DNA of 64,000 nt from DATBGO01 sp036558005 (lineage in GTDB: Bacteria > Actinomycetota > Actinomycetes > Streptosporangiales > Streptosporangiaceae): positions 14,190 through 78,189 of the forward strand of contig DATBGO010000059.1 of NCBI GenBank assembly GCA_036558005.1, written 5' to 3'. Position 1 is the stretch's first letter, and each line of letters begins with the position of its first letter. Positions 50,424 to 58,854 of the stretch are shown here, piece by piece. The notes under the pieces were generated by a model. It worked only from the letters and a program-made list of their open reading frames with translations, searched no databases and was not told where the DNA came from. The position numbers were made by a program, and so were the translations under genes.

Positions 50424-51653
50424 TCAATCGTCGATGATCCGGGGCTCGGGAAGCGGGATGATGAACTTTCCCTTGAACCCTCCCTGCCGCAGGCGCGGGA
50501 CCAGTTCGCCGGCGATGTGCCAGGAGAGCAGCAATGTGTACGGCGGCTGGCTGGGGCCCTGCAGCACACTCTGGTGGATGATCGGAATGTGGGTGCCGGG
50601 GGACAGCCTGCCGACCTTGAGCTCGCTTATCTCCGAGATGAAGCAGATCTCGGCCGGCCCTAGCGCGCAGTAGTTGAGCAGGGTGACCGCACGCGCAGGA
50701 AACGACGCGCCCGCGATGCGGGATCCATCGCCCGATAGCTGGTTCAGCATGCCGCGGAAGCGGTCCCGGTGGCTCGCGGTGCGGGCGGCGAACTCGCGGT
50801 AAACGGGCTCGCTGGTCAACTCCAGCGCAGCCTCGTAACCGCGGAGCGCGGCAACGGAATCGTCTGGCTCATGCGCCCCCGCAAGGCCGGCGTAGACGCG
50901 GACGGAGCCCCCGTGAGTGGGAATCCGCCGTATGCGGTAGATCTCCAGGCCATGCGGCCTGAACGCAGCCTCGAGCGCGCCGAGCGAGTAGTACCTGGCG
51001 TGCTCGTGGTAGATGAAGTCGTACTGCAGCGACTGGAGAAGGGCAGGCAGGTAGTGCGATTCGGACACGAAGGTCCCGCCGTCGCTCAGCAGTAAGCGAA
51101 TGCCGTCCAGGACGTCGTGCAGGTCAGTGACATGGGCAAGGGTGTTGAGGGCTACGAACACGTCCGCGGACCCGGTCTGGCGCAGCAGCCGTCGCGCGAG
51201 TGCTGAGCCGAAGTATTCCCTTATCACCGGCTGCCCGGTGGCCGGCTCCGTGCCGCACGGGTCGACGCCAACGGCGTCAAACCCGTGGCCGCCCAGTTCG
51301 CGCAGGAGGCTGCCGTCGTTGCTCCCGATCTCGACGGCGGAGCGCGGCCGTGTCCCGGAGCCGGGCAGCCCCGCCAGTTCGCCCGCCAGTTCCCGCAGGT
51401 GCTCACGGAAGCTGCTGGAGAGCCCGGCGATGTGGTGATAGCCGTCGGAGAACAAGATCTGCTCGCCGACCGGCTGCATGGTCTGGACCAGGCCGCACTT
51501 CGGGCAGAAGCCGACGTCGAGCGGGTAGAACCGCTCGTCGCGGGCTTCGTCGGCATCCCGGGGGAAGCTGCACGCGGGCTGCATGCCGAACGACAAGAAC
51601 GACCTGATCGCGACGTCCCGGCATGTCTGGCAGGGAGTCGAAGCGTCATTCAC
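50424..51653 (-). CDS. C-methyltransferase (NovU/TylCIII-like, zinc N-domain)
   Basis: 409 residues from a GTG at 51653 overlapping the end of the oxidoreductase gene by 8 bases. CQTCRD and FCPKCGLVQ form the N-terminal zinc site; SAVEIGSNDGSLLRELGGHGFDAVGVDP is the SAM motif; YHEHARYYSLGALEAAF is the catalytic Tyr/His/Glu segment; a C-terminal domain (ARAVTLLNYCALGPAEICFISE) follows. These enzymes methylate 4-keto sugars at C3 or C5 in deoxysugar pathways. With the Gfo/Idh dehydrogenase it forms a two-gene minus-strand operon, suggesting a branched or modified sugar. Confidence 0.9.
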   Translation of the reverse strand: MNDASTPCQTCRDVAIRSFLSFGMQPACSFPRDADEARDERFYPLDVGFCPKCGLVQTMQPVGEQILFSDGYHHIAGLSSSFREHLRELAGELAGLPGSGTRPRSAVEIGSNDGSLLRELGGHGFDAVGVDPCGTEPATGQPVIREYFGSALARRLLRQTGSADVFVALNTLAHVTDLHDVLDGIRLLLSDGGTFVSESHYLPALLQSLQYDFIYHEHARYYSLGALEAAFRPHGLEIYRIRRIPTHGGSVRVYAGLAGAHEPDDSVAALRGYEAALELTSEPVYREFAARTASHRDRFRGMLNQLSGDGSRIAGASFPARAVTLLNYCALGPAEICFISEISELKVGRLSPGTHIPIIHQSVLQGPSQPPYTLLLSWHIAGELVPRLRQGGFKGKFIIPLPEPRIIDD

Positions 51654-52689
51654 AGATGATCTCCTGACCTGTTGCCGCCGATTGGTAGCACTTCTCGATG
51701 GTCGCAAGGACCGCGACCGCGTCGCCCACGCCGGTTCTGGGCGGTGCGCCAGTGCGGATACAGCTGACGAAGTGCTCGAGCTCCGCCACCAGCGGTTCCT
51801 TCTTTTCTGCCGGGCTGAATTCGATCATCTCGCCGGTCACGGCCCGGACCGATCCCGCTTCCGCGTCGATCACGTGGCGGGACCCGCAGAGCATCCCCCG
51901 CTGCTCCAGGAGATCGCACCGTATCGATCCGAGTTCGCCCATGATGTCGAAGGTCCGCCATTTCCCCGGGGTGAAGTAATCGGACTCGACCCAGCAGAAA
52001 GCGGAGCTCGGGTAGGTGAGGGTGATCTGGCACGCGTCGTCAAGGTCGTGTCCCAGCAGATTGTGTGTCTCCGCCCGGACCTTGACCGGGTGTTCACCGA
52101 TGAAGAAGTCGCTGAGGTACATGAAATGCATTGCCGAGGTGGCGAGGATGCCGCAGTCGCGTTCTGGAAAGCGAAAGCCCGTGAACCGCCCGCGCATGAA
52201 GCGGATTCTCCCGATGTCGCCAGCGGACACGCGCGCCATCGCCCAGTCGGCCGCCGCGTTGTACCGGAACAGGTGGCCGACCATGACGATGCCCGGGTAG
52301 CCACGGCACGCGTCGCGCACGCGCTCCGCCTGCGCCAGCGTGGCTGTCATGGGCTTCTCGACGAGGACATGTTTCCCCAGGTCGATGCACCTCAGCAGCA
52401 GCGGGCCGTGGGCCGGCGTGCCGGTGACGATGTCGACCGCGCACGCCTCGCCGAGCAGCTCCATTCCGGTGCTGGTGACGACTTCGTAGCAGGTCGCGAT
52501 CTGCTCAAGCCGCCGCGGGTTCCTGCCGATCACGCCGACGAGGCGGCACTCTCCCCTGGCTTCCAGGGCCTTCCAGGCGCGAAGGTGCCTCTCCCCCCAG
52601 CGTCCGGCTCCCACCAGGACGACCCGCGGCCGGGCACAGTGCGCCGTTGGGTGCCACGATTGGCTCGCTTTGGCTGTCAGCAGGGTCAT
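51646..52689 (-). CDS. Gfo/Idh/MocA-family NAD(P)-dependent sugar oxidoreductase
   Basis: 347 residues. RVVLVGAGRWGERHLRAWKAL is the Rossmann dinucleotide loop, GKHVLVEKPMTATLAQAERV the EKP motif with catalytic Lys, and MVGHLFRYNAAADW a substrate segment. It oxidises or reduces a ring hydroxyl of an NDP-sugar or inositol. First gene of the operon with the C-methyltransferase, and divergent from the second GT8 gene. Confidence 0.92.
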   Translation of the reverse strand: MTLLTAKASQSWHPTAHCARPRVVLVGAGRWGERHLRAWKALEARGECRLVGVIGRNPRRLEQIATCYEVVTSTGMELLGEACAVDIVTGTPAHGPLLLRCIDLGKHVLVEKPMTATLAQAERVRDACRGYPGIVMVGHLFRYNAAADWAMARVSAGDIGRIRFMRGRFTGFRFPERDCGILATSAMHFMYLSDFFIGEHPVKVRAETHNLLGHDLDDACQITLTYPSSAFCWVESDYFTPGKWRTFDIMGELGSIRCDLLEQRGMLCGSRHVIDAEAGSVRAVTGEMIEFSPAEKKEPLVAELEHFVSCIRTGAPPRTGVGDAVAVLATIEKCYQSAATGQEIICE

Positions 52690-52898
52690 GGGAAGTTATC
52701 GCCTGGCTGCCGAATAAGATTGGCCTACGCGCAATTCTCGCTATTGGATGCCAGCGGCGATGTTCCCTCAGCTTCCGATAGCCCGCCTTTCCTGTCAAGC
52801 GCGGGTGGCCTCCGTGCGCGCCGCCCCGGACGCCACGTGCCTGCCCGAGCGTCCGCATGAGAGTGTTGCCTTACGATCCGGCGAGGGAGTCTGACGGC

Positions 52899-53732
52899 GT
52901 GACGGACAACAGCGCGGTTGTCATCAGCATCGACCAGGGCTACCTGGAGCCAGCCTGCACCATGCTGCGGTCGCTGGCGGCGAACACCAGCCTGGCCGGG
53001 GTCGACGTGCGCGTGCTGCATGACGATCTTGACGACGCGGCTGTCGCCCGCCTTCGCGATCAGCGGCCGGACGTGCTGAACGTCGTGCCGGTCATGGTGC
53101 CCGCGCCCGACATCCCGGTAAACGAGGGCTCACATATCTCCTCGGCGAGTTACCGCAGGCTGGTGGCCGCGGATGAGTGCCGGGAATTCGGCCGCATCGC
53201 CGTGTTGGACGTCGACCTGATCGTGCTCGGCGATATACGGGAACTGTTCGAGGCGGACCTGCGGAATGCGGTCATAGGAGCGGTACAGGATGCCTTCACC
53301 CCGACCGTGTCGTCCCCGTACGCCTTTCCCGAAGGCCCGCCCGACGGCGCGGCCGGCGATCTGCCGTACTTCAACGCCGGGGTGATGGTCGTCGATACCC
53401 GGCGGTGGATGGCCGCCGACACGACCCGCAGGTCAGTGGAGTTCGCCCGGCACAGGTCGCAGACCAGGATCCGCGACCAGGAGTCGCTCAACAGCGTTCT
53501 CATCGGTCGCTGGACGCCGGTTGATCCCCTCTGGAACTGCTTCCCGATCAGCGAGCTGGCGCGGCACGAGTACTTCCAGACGATGCTGGCGGCGAACGGC
53601 GTCGCGCTGGACGGGCTGCGGGAACTAGAGGCACAGGCTAAGATCCTGCACTTCGTCGGGCGTGACAAGCCCTGGCTGGACTCCTACCCTGACGGGCGCA
53701 ACCGGGTGCTCTACCGCTCGTACTGGCAGTAG
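52899..53732 (+). CDS. Glycosyltransferase family 8, second copy
   Basis: 277 residues from the GTG at 52899 (GAGGGAG upstream; ATG 52857 has no ribosome site). VVISIDQGYLEPACTMLRSLAAN starts the GT-A fold, RIAVLDVDLIVLGDIRELF has the DxD, YFNAGVMVVDTRRW and DQESLNSVLIGRW follow, and KILHFVGRDKPW closes it. It is related to but distinct from the GT8 at 49.5 kb, so two sugars or two acceptors are likely. Confidence 0.92.
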   Translation: MTDNSAVVISIDQGYLEPACTMLRSLAANTSLAGVDVRVLHDDLDDAAVARLRDQRPDVLNVVPVMVPAPDIPVNEGSHISSASYRRLVAADECREFGRIAVLDVDLIVLGDIRELFEADLRNAVIGAVQDAFTPTVSSPYAFPEGPPDGAAGDLPYFNAGVMVVDTRRWMAADTTRRSVEFARHRSQTRIRDQESLNSVLIGRWTPVDPLWNCFPISELARHEYFQTMLAANGVALDGLRELEAQAKILHFVGRDKPWLDSYPDGRNRVLYRSYWQ

Positions 53733-53790
53733 CCCGGGGTTGCGCCCCGGGGATCGAAGATCGTTGGCGTCGGGCTGATGGAGGCGCGGG

Positions 53791-55032
53791 ATGCCTGGTC
53801 TCCGGAGCGTGGCGGCATTGGCCGGGGCGATCGGGACATTCGGGGCCGCGGACGCGATCACGTCCGCCACCGCGAGCTTGTTCCTCGCTGACGCGGTCCA
53901 CGCCACGCCGCTGCAGATCGGCCTGTTCTTCGTCGCCCGCGCGGTGATCGCGGTGGGCGTCAACCTCACCGCCGGAAGCCTGTCGGACCGCCTGCCGGAC
54001 CGCCGCGTCCTGCTCGGGGCCGCCGGGCTGGCGGGCGCGATCGGCGCGGTCTGCCTCGCGGTCCTGCGCGGCTACGCCGCGGTCCTGGTGACCGGGACCG
54101 TTTTCCTCGGCATCGGCGGCACGTCCTTCTTTCAGCTGTTCGCCTGCGCCAAGGAACTCGCCGATGCCCGCGGGCGGGCGGTGACCGGGTTCACGTCCGC
54201 GATGCGAGCGGTGTTCTCCGCGGCCTGGGTGATCGGGCCGCCGTTCGGGTTCTACCTGCTGACCAGGTACGGGTTCGGGCCGATGTACCTGGCCACCTGC
54301 GGGCTGTTCCTGGTCACCGCGGCGCTGGGCCGCAGGGCCCTGCCGGCTGCCCCGGCCGGGCCCGGCCCGGCCGGGACACCGGGCCAGGTCGGGGCCCGCG
54401 GACCCCGGCGGACGTGCGCCGAACTGGCGGCCATGTTCGGCGGCATGGCGACTGACACCCGCCTGCTGCTCGCCGCCATCGTCGTCCTCGGCACCGCCGC
54501 CCAGATGTACGGCATCGACTTCGCCCTGTACGTCACGAAGTACCTGCACCTTCAGGTGACGCTGGTCGGCTGGGTGGCAGGGCTCAGCGCGGCTCTGGAA
54601 ATCCCGGTCATGATCGCCGTGGGGCGGGCGGCCGACCGGCTGGGCAAGCTGCGCGTCGTCATCGTGGCGGGCTTCGGCGCGATCTTGTTCTACTGCCTCC
54701 TGCCGCTGTCGAGCACCGCCCCGGCCCTGCTCGGGCTGCAGTTCCTGAACGCGTCGTGGATGGCGGTGACGCTGAGCATCCCGATGGTGATGGTGCAGCA
54801 GGAGACGCCTGGCTGGGCAGGCGCGGCCTCGGCGCTCTACAGCACTGCCTTCACCTTCGCCGCGCTGGTCGCCGGCGCCCTCACCGGCCTGACCGCGGCC
54901 GCGGTCGGCTTCCGTAACGTGTTCTGGATCTGCGCCGGGCTGGCCGCGGTCGCGACGGCGCTGCTCGGCATCCGCGTCGCCCTCGGCTCCCGCCAGCCCG
55001 CGCCGATGGCGGCGGCGCCGGATCCGCGCTGA
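53791..55032 (+). CDS. MFS transporter, sugar-efflux (SetA/SetB-like) type
   Basis: 413 residues with 12 helices. The sequence TSATASLFLADAVHATPLQIGLFF and SDRLPDRRVLLG (motif A) match sugar-efflux MFS proteins, as do FSAAWVIGPPFGF and RAADRLGKLRVV. It starts 58 bases after the GT8 stop and could export the glycosylated product or clear a toxic sugar. It is the only transporter in the cluster. Confidence 0.87.
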   Translation: MPGLRSVAALAGAIGTFGAADAITSATASLFLADAVHATPLQIGLFFVARAVIAVGVNLTAGSLSDRLPDRRVLLGAAGLAGAIGAVCLAVLRGYAAVLVTGTVFLGIGGTSFFQLFACAKELADARGRAVTGFTSAMRAVFSAAWVIGPPFGFYLLTRYGFGPMYLATCGLFLVTAALGRRALPAAPAGPGPAGTPGQVGARGPRRTCAELAAMFGGMATDTRLLLAAIVVLGTAAQMYGIDFALYVTKYLHLQVTLVGWVAGLSAALEIPVMIAVGRAADRLGKLRVVIVAGFGAILFYCLLPLSSTAPALLGLQFLNASWMAVTLSIPMVMVQQETPGWAGAASALYSTAFTFAALVAGALTGLTAAAVGFRNVFWICAGLAAVATALLGIRVALGSRQPAPMAAAPDPR

Positions 55033-55063
55033 TGGTGCGAGCCGCCAGTTCTATGCCAAAATG

Positions 55064-55086
55064 GCTTGTCCTTCGCATTGACAAGC
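55064..55086 (+). terminator. Hairpin after the MFS gene
   Basis: GCTTGTC (55064-55070) and GACAAGC (55080-55086) flank a 9-base loop, 32 bases past the stop. Its right arm overlaps the -35 box of the following promoter. Confidence 0.45.
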
Positions 55087-55106
55087 AAGTTTGGGCAATT
55101 TACGCT
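55078..55106 (+). promoter_or_regulatory. Strong sigma-70 promoter for the epimerase/MoaD/SUMF1 genes
   Basis: TTGACA (55078-55083), a 17-bp spacer and TACGCT (55101-55106). It implies a leader of about 265 bases before the ATG at 55379, which holds a hairpin and a regulator remnant. Confidence 0.65.
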
Positions 55107-55127
55107 TCAGGGTAGCAAGGGCTTCAA

Positions 55128-55149
55128 GTCCTTGAGCGTGCTCAAGGAC
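55128..55149 (+). promoter_or_regulatory. Leader hairpin with 10-bp perfect arms
   Basis: GTCCTTGAGC (55128-55137) and GCTCAAGGAC (55140-55149), separated by GT, lie about 15-20 bases downstream of the expected transcript start. This may be an operator or an mRNA structure; with no U-tract it is a poor terminator. Confidence 0.55.
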
Positions 55150-55182
55150 CCTTAGAGCCTAAGGCGAACGTGAGGCTTCGGA

Positions 55183-55389
55183 TTGATCAATGCGCTGAGC
55201 CCCGCAGAGGCAGCCGCAAGCTTACCCGAGATTGAAGAATTCTCGGTAGAGATCGTCCCCGCCGGCCGTCTGGCGTTAAGAATCGCGCATCGCCAGACTA
55301 TGCGCGTTATCGATGGAATACACCGGTCGCGGGCAGCGCAGTGCGCATACCATGCGAGACGGCCAATCGGGAGATCAAATGGCACGTAA
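55183..55389 (+). pseudogene. Remnant of a ParB/StrR-like pathway regulator
   Basis: A 68-codon frame (TTG start, or none) reads LPEIEEFSVEIVPAGRLALR and then AHRQTMRVIDGIHRSRAAQ. These match the two ends of the ParB-like N-terminal domain of StrR/NovG-type antibiotic-pathway regulators (SVxxVPxxxL and HRxTMRVIDGMHRLRAA), with about 25-30 residues between them missing and no HTH afterwards. It ends just past the start of the epimerase gene. Being this short it is unlikely to function. Confidence 0.5.
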
Positions 55390-56329
55390 CGATGGCAGCA
55401 TAGTAATCACCGGCGCGGCGGGCTTTCTCGGTTCCCACCTGTGCCGGGCACTTCTCGATCGCGGCGAGCGCATAATCGGTGTCGACAATATGAGCACCGG
55501 GCGCCCGGCGAGCCTGGCCGGTATAGCCGACAGCCCGGGCCTCACCCTGATGGAGGGCGACGTATCGGAATCGCTCAACGTCGATACTCCGGTCAAGGCG
55601 GTGGTACACCTCGCGTGTCCCGCGTCGCCCACCGCCTTCATGAGGATGCCGATCGATACGCTCCGGGTCGGCTCGCTCGGCACGCTGAACGCCCTGGCGC
55701 TCGCGCACGCGAACGACGCGCGGTTCCTGTTCGCCTCGTCGTCGGAGGTGTACGGAGACCCGCTCGTCCATCCGCAGGACGAGAGCTACCGGGGCAATGT
55801 CGACCCGACCGGCCCGCGCTCGGTCTACGACGAAGCCAAGCGCTTCGGCGAGGCAGCCACCACGGCCTACCGTCGCACCTTCGGCACCGCCACGGCGATC
55901 GTCCGCCCGTTCAACGTGTACGGACCAGGGATGTGGCCCGACGACGGGAGGGTCGTCGCGGCGTTCTGCGCCGCCGCACTGCGCGGGCAGCCACTGAAAC
56001 TGCACGGTGACGGCAAGCAGACCCGCTCGCTGTGCTACGTCGATGACCTGATCGGCGGGCTGATCGCGCTGCTGGACAGCGACGAGGCGGGCCCCCTCAA
56101 CCTCGGCTCCGAAGACGAGATCACCATGCTGGACCTGGCCGAGCGGATCATCGCGGCCGCCGGGACGGGGAGAATCGAGTTCCTCCCGCCCCGCGAGCAG
56201 GATGTCTCGGTCCGGCGCCCGGACACCAGCCGTGCCCGCCGTCTGCTGAGCTGGCAGCCCACCACGTCGCTGCGGTCGGGCCTGGCCCAGACCATCGCCT
56301 GGATGCGCTCGAACCTGCCGGGAGGCTGA
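55379..56329 (+). CDS. NAD-dependent NDP-sugar epimerase/decarboxylase (UXS-like SDR)
   Basis: 316 residues, GGGAG before the ATG. IVITGAAGFLGSHLCRALL is the NAD loop, FASSSEVYGDP and SVYDEAKRFGEA supply Ser and the YxxxK pair, and RPFNVYGPGMWPDDGRVVAAF, then SLCYVDDLIGGL, are typical of UDP-glucuronate decarboxylase/epimerases. It makes or remodels a nucleotide sugar. The MoaD-like gene begins 6 bases after its stop. Confidence 0.93.
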   Translation: MARNDGSIVITGAAGFLGSHLCRALLDRGERIIGVDNMSTGRPASLAGIADSPGLTLMEGDVSESLNVDTPVKAVVHLACPASPTAFMRMPIDTLRVGSLGTLNALALAHANDARFLFASSSEVYGDPLVHPQDESYRGNVDPTGPRSVYDEAKRFGEAATTAYRRTFGTATAIVRPFNVYGPGMWPDDGRVVAAFCAAALRGQPLKLHGDGKQTRSLCYVDDLIGGLIALLDSDEAGPLNLGSEDEITMLDLAERIIAAAGTGRIEFLPPREQDVSVRRPDTSRARRLLSWQPTTSLRSGLAQTIAWMRSNLPGG

Positions 56330-56335
56330 TCGGCC

Positions 56336-56617
56336 ATGCCCACCGTGAAGATCATCGTGCCTGCGAACTGGCGGGTCGTCGCCGGCCACGACCTGGGCGT
56401 GCTGGCCTGTGAGGTCAGCACGGTGGGCGCCGCCCTGGACTGGCTGACCTCGGCTCATCCGCAATTCCAGCCCCGCGTGTTCAGCCGGCCCAGGCAGCTC
56501 GCCTCGTGGGTCAACGTCTACCTGGGCGAGGATGAGGTCCGCCAGCTGGCGGGCCTCGACACCCCGATACCCCGCCCCGCGGAGATGACCATCGTCCCGG
56601 CCTTCGCCGGCGGGTAG
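56336..56617 (+). CDS. MoaD/ThiS-like ubiquitin-fold sulfur-carrier protein
   Basis: 93 residues ending PAFAGG; the C-terminal Gly-Gly is the thiocarboxylation site of sulfur carriers. VKIIVPANWRVVAG, TVGAALDWLTSAHPQF and SWVNVYLGEDEVRQLAGLDTPI, EMTIVPAFAGG (several segments) follow the MoaD beta-grasp pattern. It lies between the epimerase and SUMF1 genes on the same transcript. No E1-like (MoeB/ThiF) or sulfurtransferase gene is in the cluster; in actinomycete thiosugar pathways a general MoeZ can serve. A role as sulfur donor to a sugar or other metabolite is inference. Confidence 0.85.
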   Translation: MPTVKIIVPANWRVVAGHDLGVLACEVSTVGAALDWLTSAHPQFQPRVFSRPRQLASWVNVYLGEDEVRQLAGLDTPIPRPAEMTIVPAFAGG

Positions 56618-56631
56618 CGGCCAGGGTCGAG

Positions 56632-57516
56632 TTGCCGAGCGTGCCCCGCCGATGGCTGGCGATTCCCGCGGGAACCGTGACCATCGGATCCCCGGAAGAC
56701 CATCTCGATGCGATCGCAGGCGTCCAGCATTACCCGCGGGAGTGGTTCGAGGACGAGACCCCGCAGCATCGCGTCACGGTGGGCACGTTCGGTATCAGCC
56801 GGTACCCGGTCACGAACGCGGAGTTCACCGATTTCACCGCCGCGACCGGGTACCTGACGACGGCCGAGGAACGCGGGTTCGGCCTGGTCTACGCGGCCGG
56901 CTACTGGGAGGAGCGGCAGGGCGCCAGCTGGCGCCGGCCCGCCGGGCCTTATGACTCCGTCGAGGACCGGCTGGATCATCCCGTGGTGCAGGTCACGCAC
57001 GCGGACGCAGCGGCCTACGCCGCCTGGGCCGGGGCCCGGCTGCCGACTGAAGACGAATGGGAATACGCCGCCCACGGGGCGGCCTGGGCGTGCTGGCCCT
57101 GGGGTGACGACTGGGACCTGGAGCGGGCCAATACCGCCGAATACTGGGCCAAGACCCCCATCGCCGACTTCCGCGACTGGCGGACCTGGTGGGAACGGCG
57201 CCAGAAAGAGTGCCGCGAGGTGCCCGCGACCAGCCCGGTCGGGGCGTTCTCCCCGGCCGGGGATTCGCCGTTCGGGGTCGCCGACATGGCCGGCAACGTC
57301 ACCGAATGGACCGCCACCAGGTATCAGATGTATGACCCGGGCCGCCGCTACGATCCGGTCTACGCGATCGCGGCCGGCCGGTACGTCGTAGTGCGCGGGG
57401 GCGACTGGATGAAGTTCCGCTACCAGGTCCGCACGTCCGAGCGGATCGCCTGCGATCCGGGGTACGCCAACTTCGCCACGGGATTTCGCTGCGCCAGCGA
57501 CCTGGCCGGGCCCTGA
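56632..57516 (+). CDS. SUMF1/formylglycine-generating-enzyme-fold protein without the FGE cysteines
   Basis: 294 residues (TTG 56632, or GTG 56641). FGISRYPVTNAEFTDFTAATGYLTTAE, RLPTEDEWEYAAHG, PWGDDWD, SPFGVADMAGNVTEWTATRY and FATGFRCAS are the SUMF1 landmarks in order. True FGE has RGGSxxCxxxxC; here the site is RGGDWMKFRYQVR, with no Cys. So it should not make formylglycine by the known mechanism and may be a non-heme iron or other SUMF1-fold enzyme (cf. EgtB/sulfoxide-synthase-like proteins, but without DinB). It starts 14 bases after the sulfur carrier. Confidence 0.87.
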   Translation: MPSVPRRWLAIPAGTVTIGSPEDHLDAIAGVQHYPREWFEDETPQHRVTVGTFGISRYPVTNAEFTDFTAATGYLTTAEERGFGLVYAAGYWEERQGASWRRPAGPYDSVEDRLDHPVVQVTHADAAAYAAWAGARLPTEDEWEYAAHGAAWACWPWGDDWDLERANTAEYWAKTPIADFRDWRTWWERRQKECREVPATSPVGAFSPAGDSPFGVADMAGNVTEWTATRYQMYDPGRRYDPVYAIAAGRYVVVRGGDWMKFRYQVRTSERIACDPGYANFATGFRCASDLAGP

Positions 57517-57544
57517 GCGGCTCGCCCGCGTCCCCCGCCAGCCC

Positions 57545-58744
57545 TCAGGCCGGGCCGGCCGGGATGGCCGCTGATATCTCCGCGGCGCAGGCCATGCCCT
57601 GCGCGATGGCCTCGTCCTGGTTGATGTAGCTGTAGTTCGCCAGGCGGCCGCTGAAGAACACCGGCATGGGAGCCGCCAGCCGGATCTCCTCCTGGAGCGC
57701 GCGGTTGAGCCGCTCGTTGCGGGCGTCGGTGGTGGGGACCGGATAATGCCGGCCGGCGCTTCCCGGGTACTCCTCCGTCACGACCGTCGCAGGGACCGAC
57801 TGCCCGGTCGCGTGTTTCGTCTCCACCGTCCTGGTGTAAGCGCGCCGGAGCGATGGCCGGTTCACCTGGTAGGCCGGAGTGAGCGTCCCGTCCGGATCCT
57901 TGAGCGGAGTGTAACGCGAGACGGTGCGGACCCCCCGCCACTCCAGCTCGCCTGGCCGGCCCGCGAAATCGTCCAGTCCCACGGTGACCACCACAGCCTG
58001 GTACTCGCCCTCCAGGTCCGCGAGATCGGCCAGCGTGAGGTAGCTGCCGAGCGTGGTCGGGACGGGACGGATGATGTTCTCGATGATCTCCTGCGCGCCG
58101 GCCGGAGGAAAGAACTCCCACGGGTCGGTGAAAAGCCGGCGGTTCCCGTCTGTCCGCAGCCCCAGGCGCTTGGGGCCGAAGGCGCTCGACAGCTCGACGG
58201 GGTCGCGTCCCCACTGCTTGACGGAGTAGTCGCGGATGAAGAGCCGGTACAGGGTCTGGCCCATGATCGACAGGCAGTAGGCTTCCAGGTTTTCGTGTGC
58301 CGGGGCGGCGGGAAGATCCGCCAGCTCGCGCTCGATCTGCGGCCAGACCGGCAGCTCCCGCAACTCCGGCACCTGCGGCGGCCAGGACAAGATGTGCGGC
58401 CTCTCGTCGGCGTCATCGAGGAAGATCTCGGTGACCACGTGATGCGCGAAGGCCCTGCGCATGCCGTGAGCCATCGCGAACCCCGCGACCTGCTTGTTCG
58501 TCGTGTGAAAGATGTGCGGTCCATTCGGTTCGAACAGGACGCCATTGATCGATTCCGACCGCGAGTGGCCGCCCACCACCCTTTCTTTCTCGAAGATGGA
58601 CACCCGGTAGCCCGCGTCATGCAGCATCCGGGCAGTGGTGCACCCAGCCCAGCCCGCACCGATCACCGCTATCGCTGGTATGGCCACGAATTCATGCCTC
58701 GCATTCTGCGCGAAGGAATCCACATCGCGCACAGCTTCAGGCAC
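57545..58744 (-). CDS. UDP-galactopyranose mutase-like FAD protein
   Basis: 399 residues. IAVIGAGWAGCTTARMLHDAGYRVSIFEKERVVGGHS is the FAD loop, FEPNGPHIFHTTNKQV matches the Glf active-site HIFHT motif, RLFIRDYSVKQWGRDP and FTDPWEFFPPAGAQE-like segments follow, and SYINQDEAIAQGMACA ends the FAD fold. It would ring-contract a UDP-hexose to a furanose. It is convergent with SUMF1 and closes the sugar cluster. The start is the GTG at 58744. Confidence 0.88.
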   Translation of the reverse strand: MPEAVRDVDSFAQNARHEFVAIPAIAVIGAGWAGCTTARMLHDAGYRVSIFEKERVVGGHSRSESINGVLFEPNGPHIFHTTNKQVAGFAMAHGMRRAFAHHVVTEIFLDDADERPHILSWPPQVPELRELPVWPQIERELADLPAAPAHENLEAYCLSIMGQTLYRLFIRDYSVKQWGRDPVELSSAFGPKRLGLRTDGNRRLFTDPWEFFPPAGAQEIIENIIRPVPTTLGSYLTLADLADLEGEYQAVVVTVGLDDFAGRPGELEWRGVRTVSRYTPLKDPDGTLTPAYQVNRPSLRRAYTRTVETKHATGQSVPATVVTEEYPGSAGRHYPVPTTDARNERLNRALQEEIRLAAPMPVFFSGRLANYSYINQDEAIAQGMACAAEISAAIPAGPA

Positions 58745-58854
58745 GGGCCACCATAACGCAAGCCCAGGATGGCCCTGGCGGCCCCGGCTTCGCGGCCAGG
58801 CCAGCGCTGGCCAGCTCGGCCTGGAAATGTCATGGCCTGGTCACGCCCGCCTGG

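Noticed and set aside
49500..58744. Reading the cluster as a macrolide or aminoglycoside antibiotic cluster
   Set aside because: No polyketide synthase, NRPS, 2-deoxystreptamine genes or NDP-4-keto-6-deoxysugar synthase/dehydratase pair were seen.
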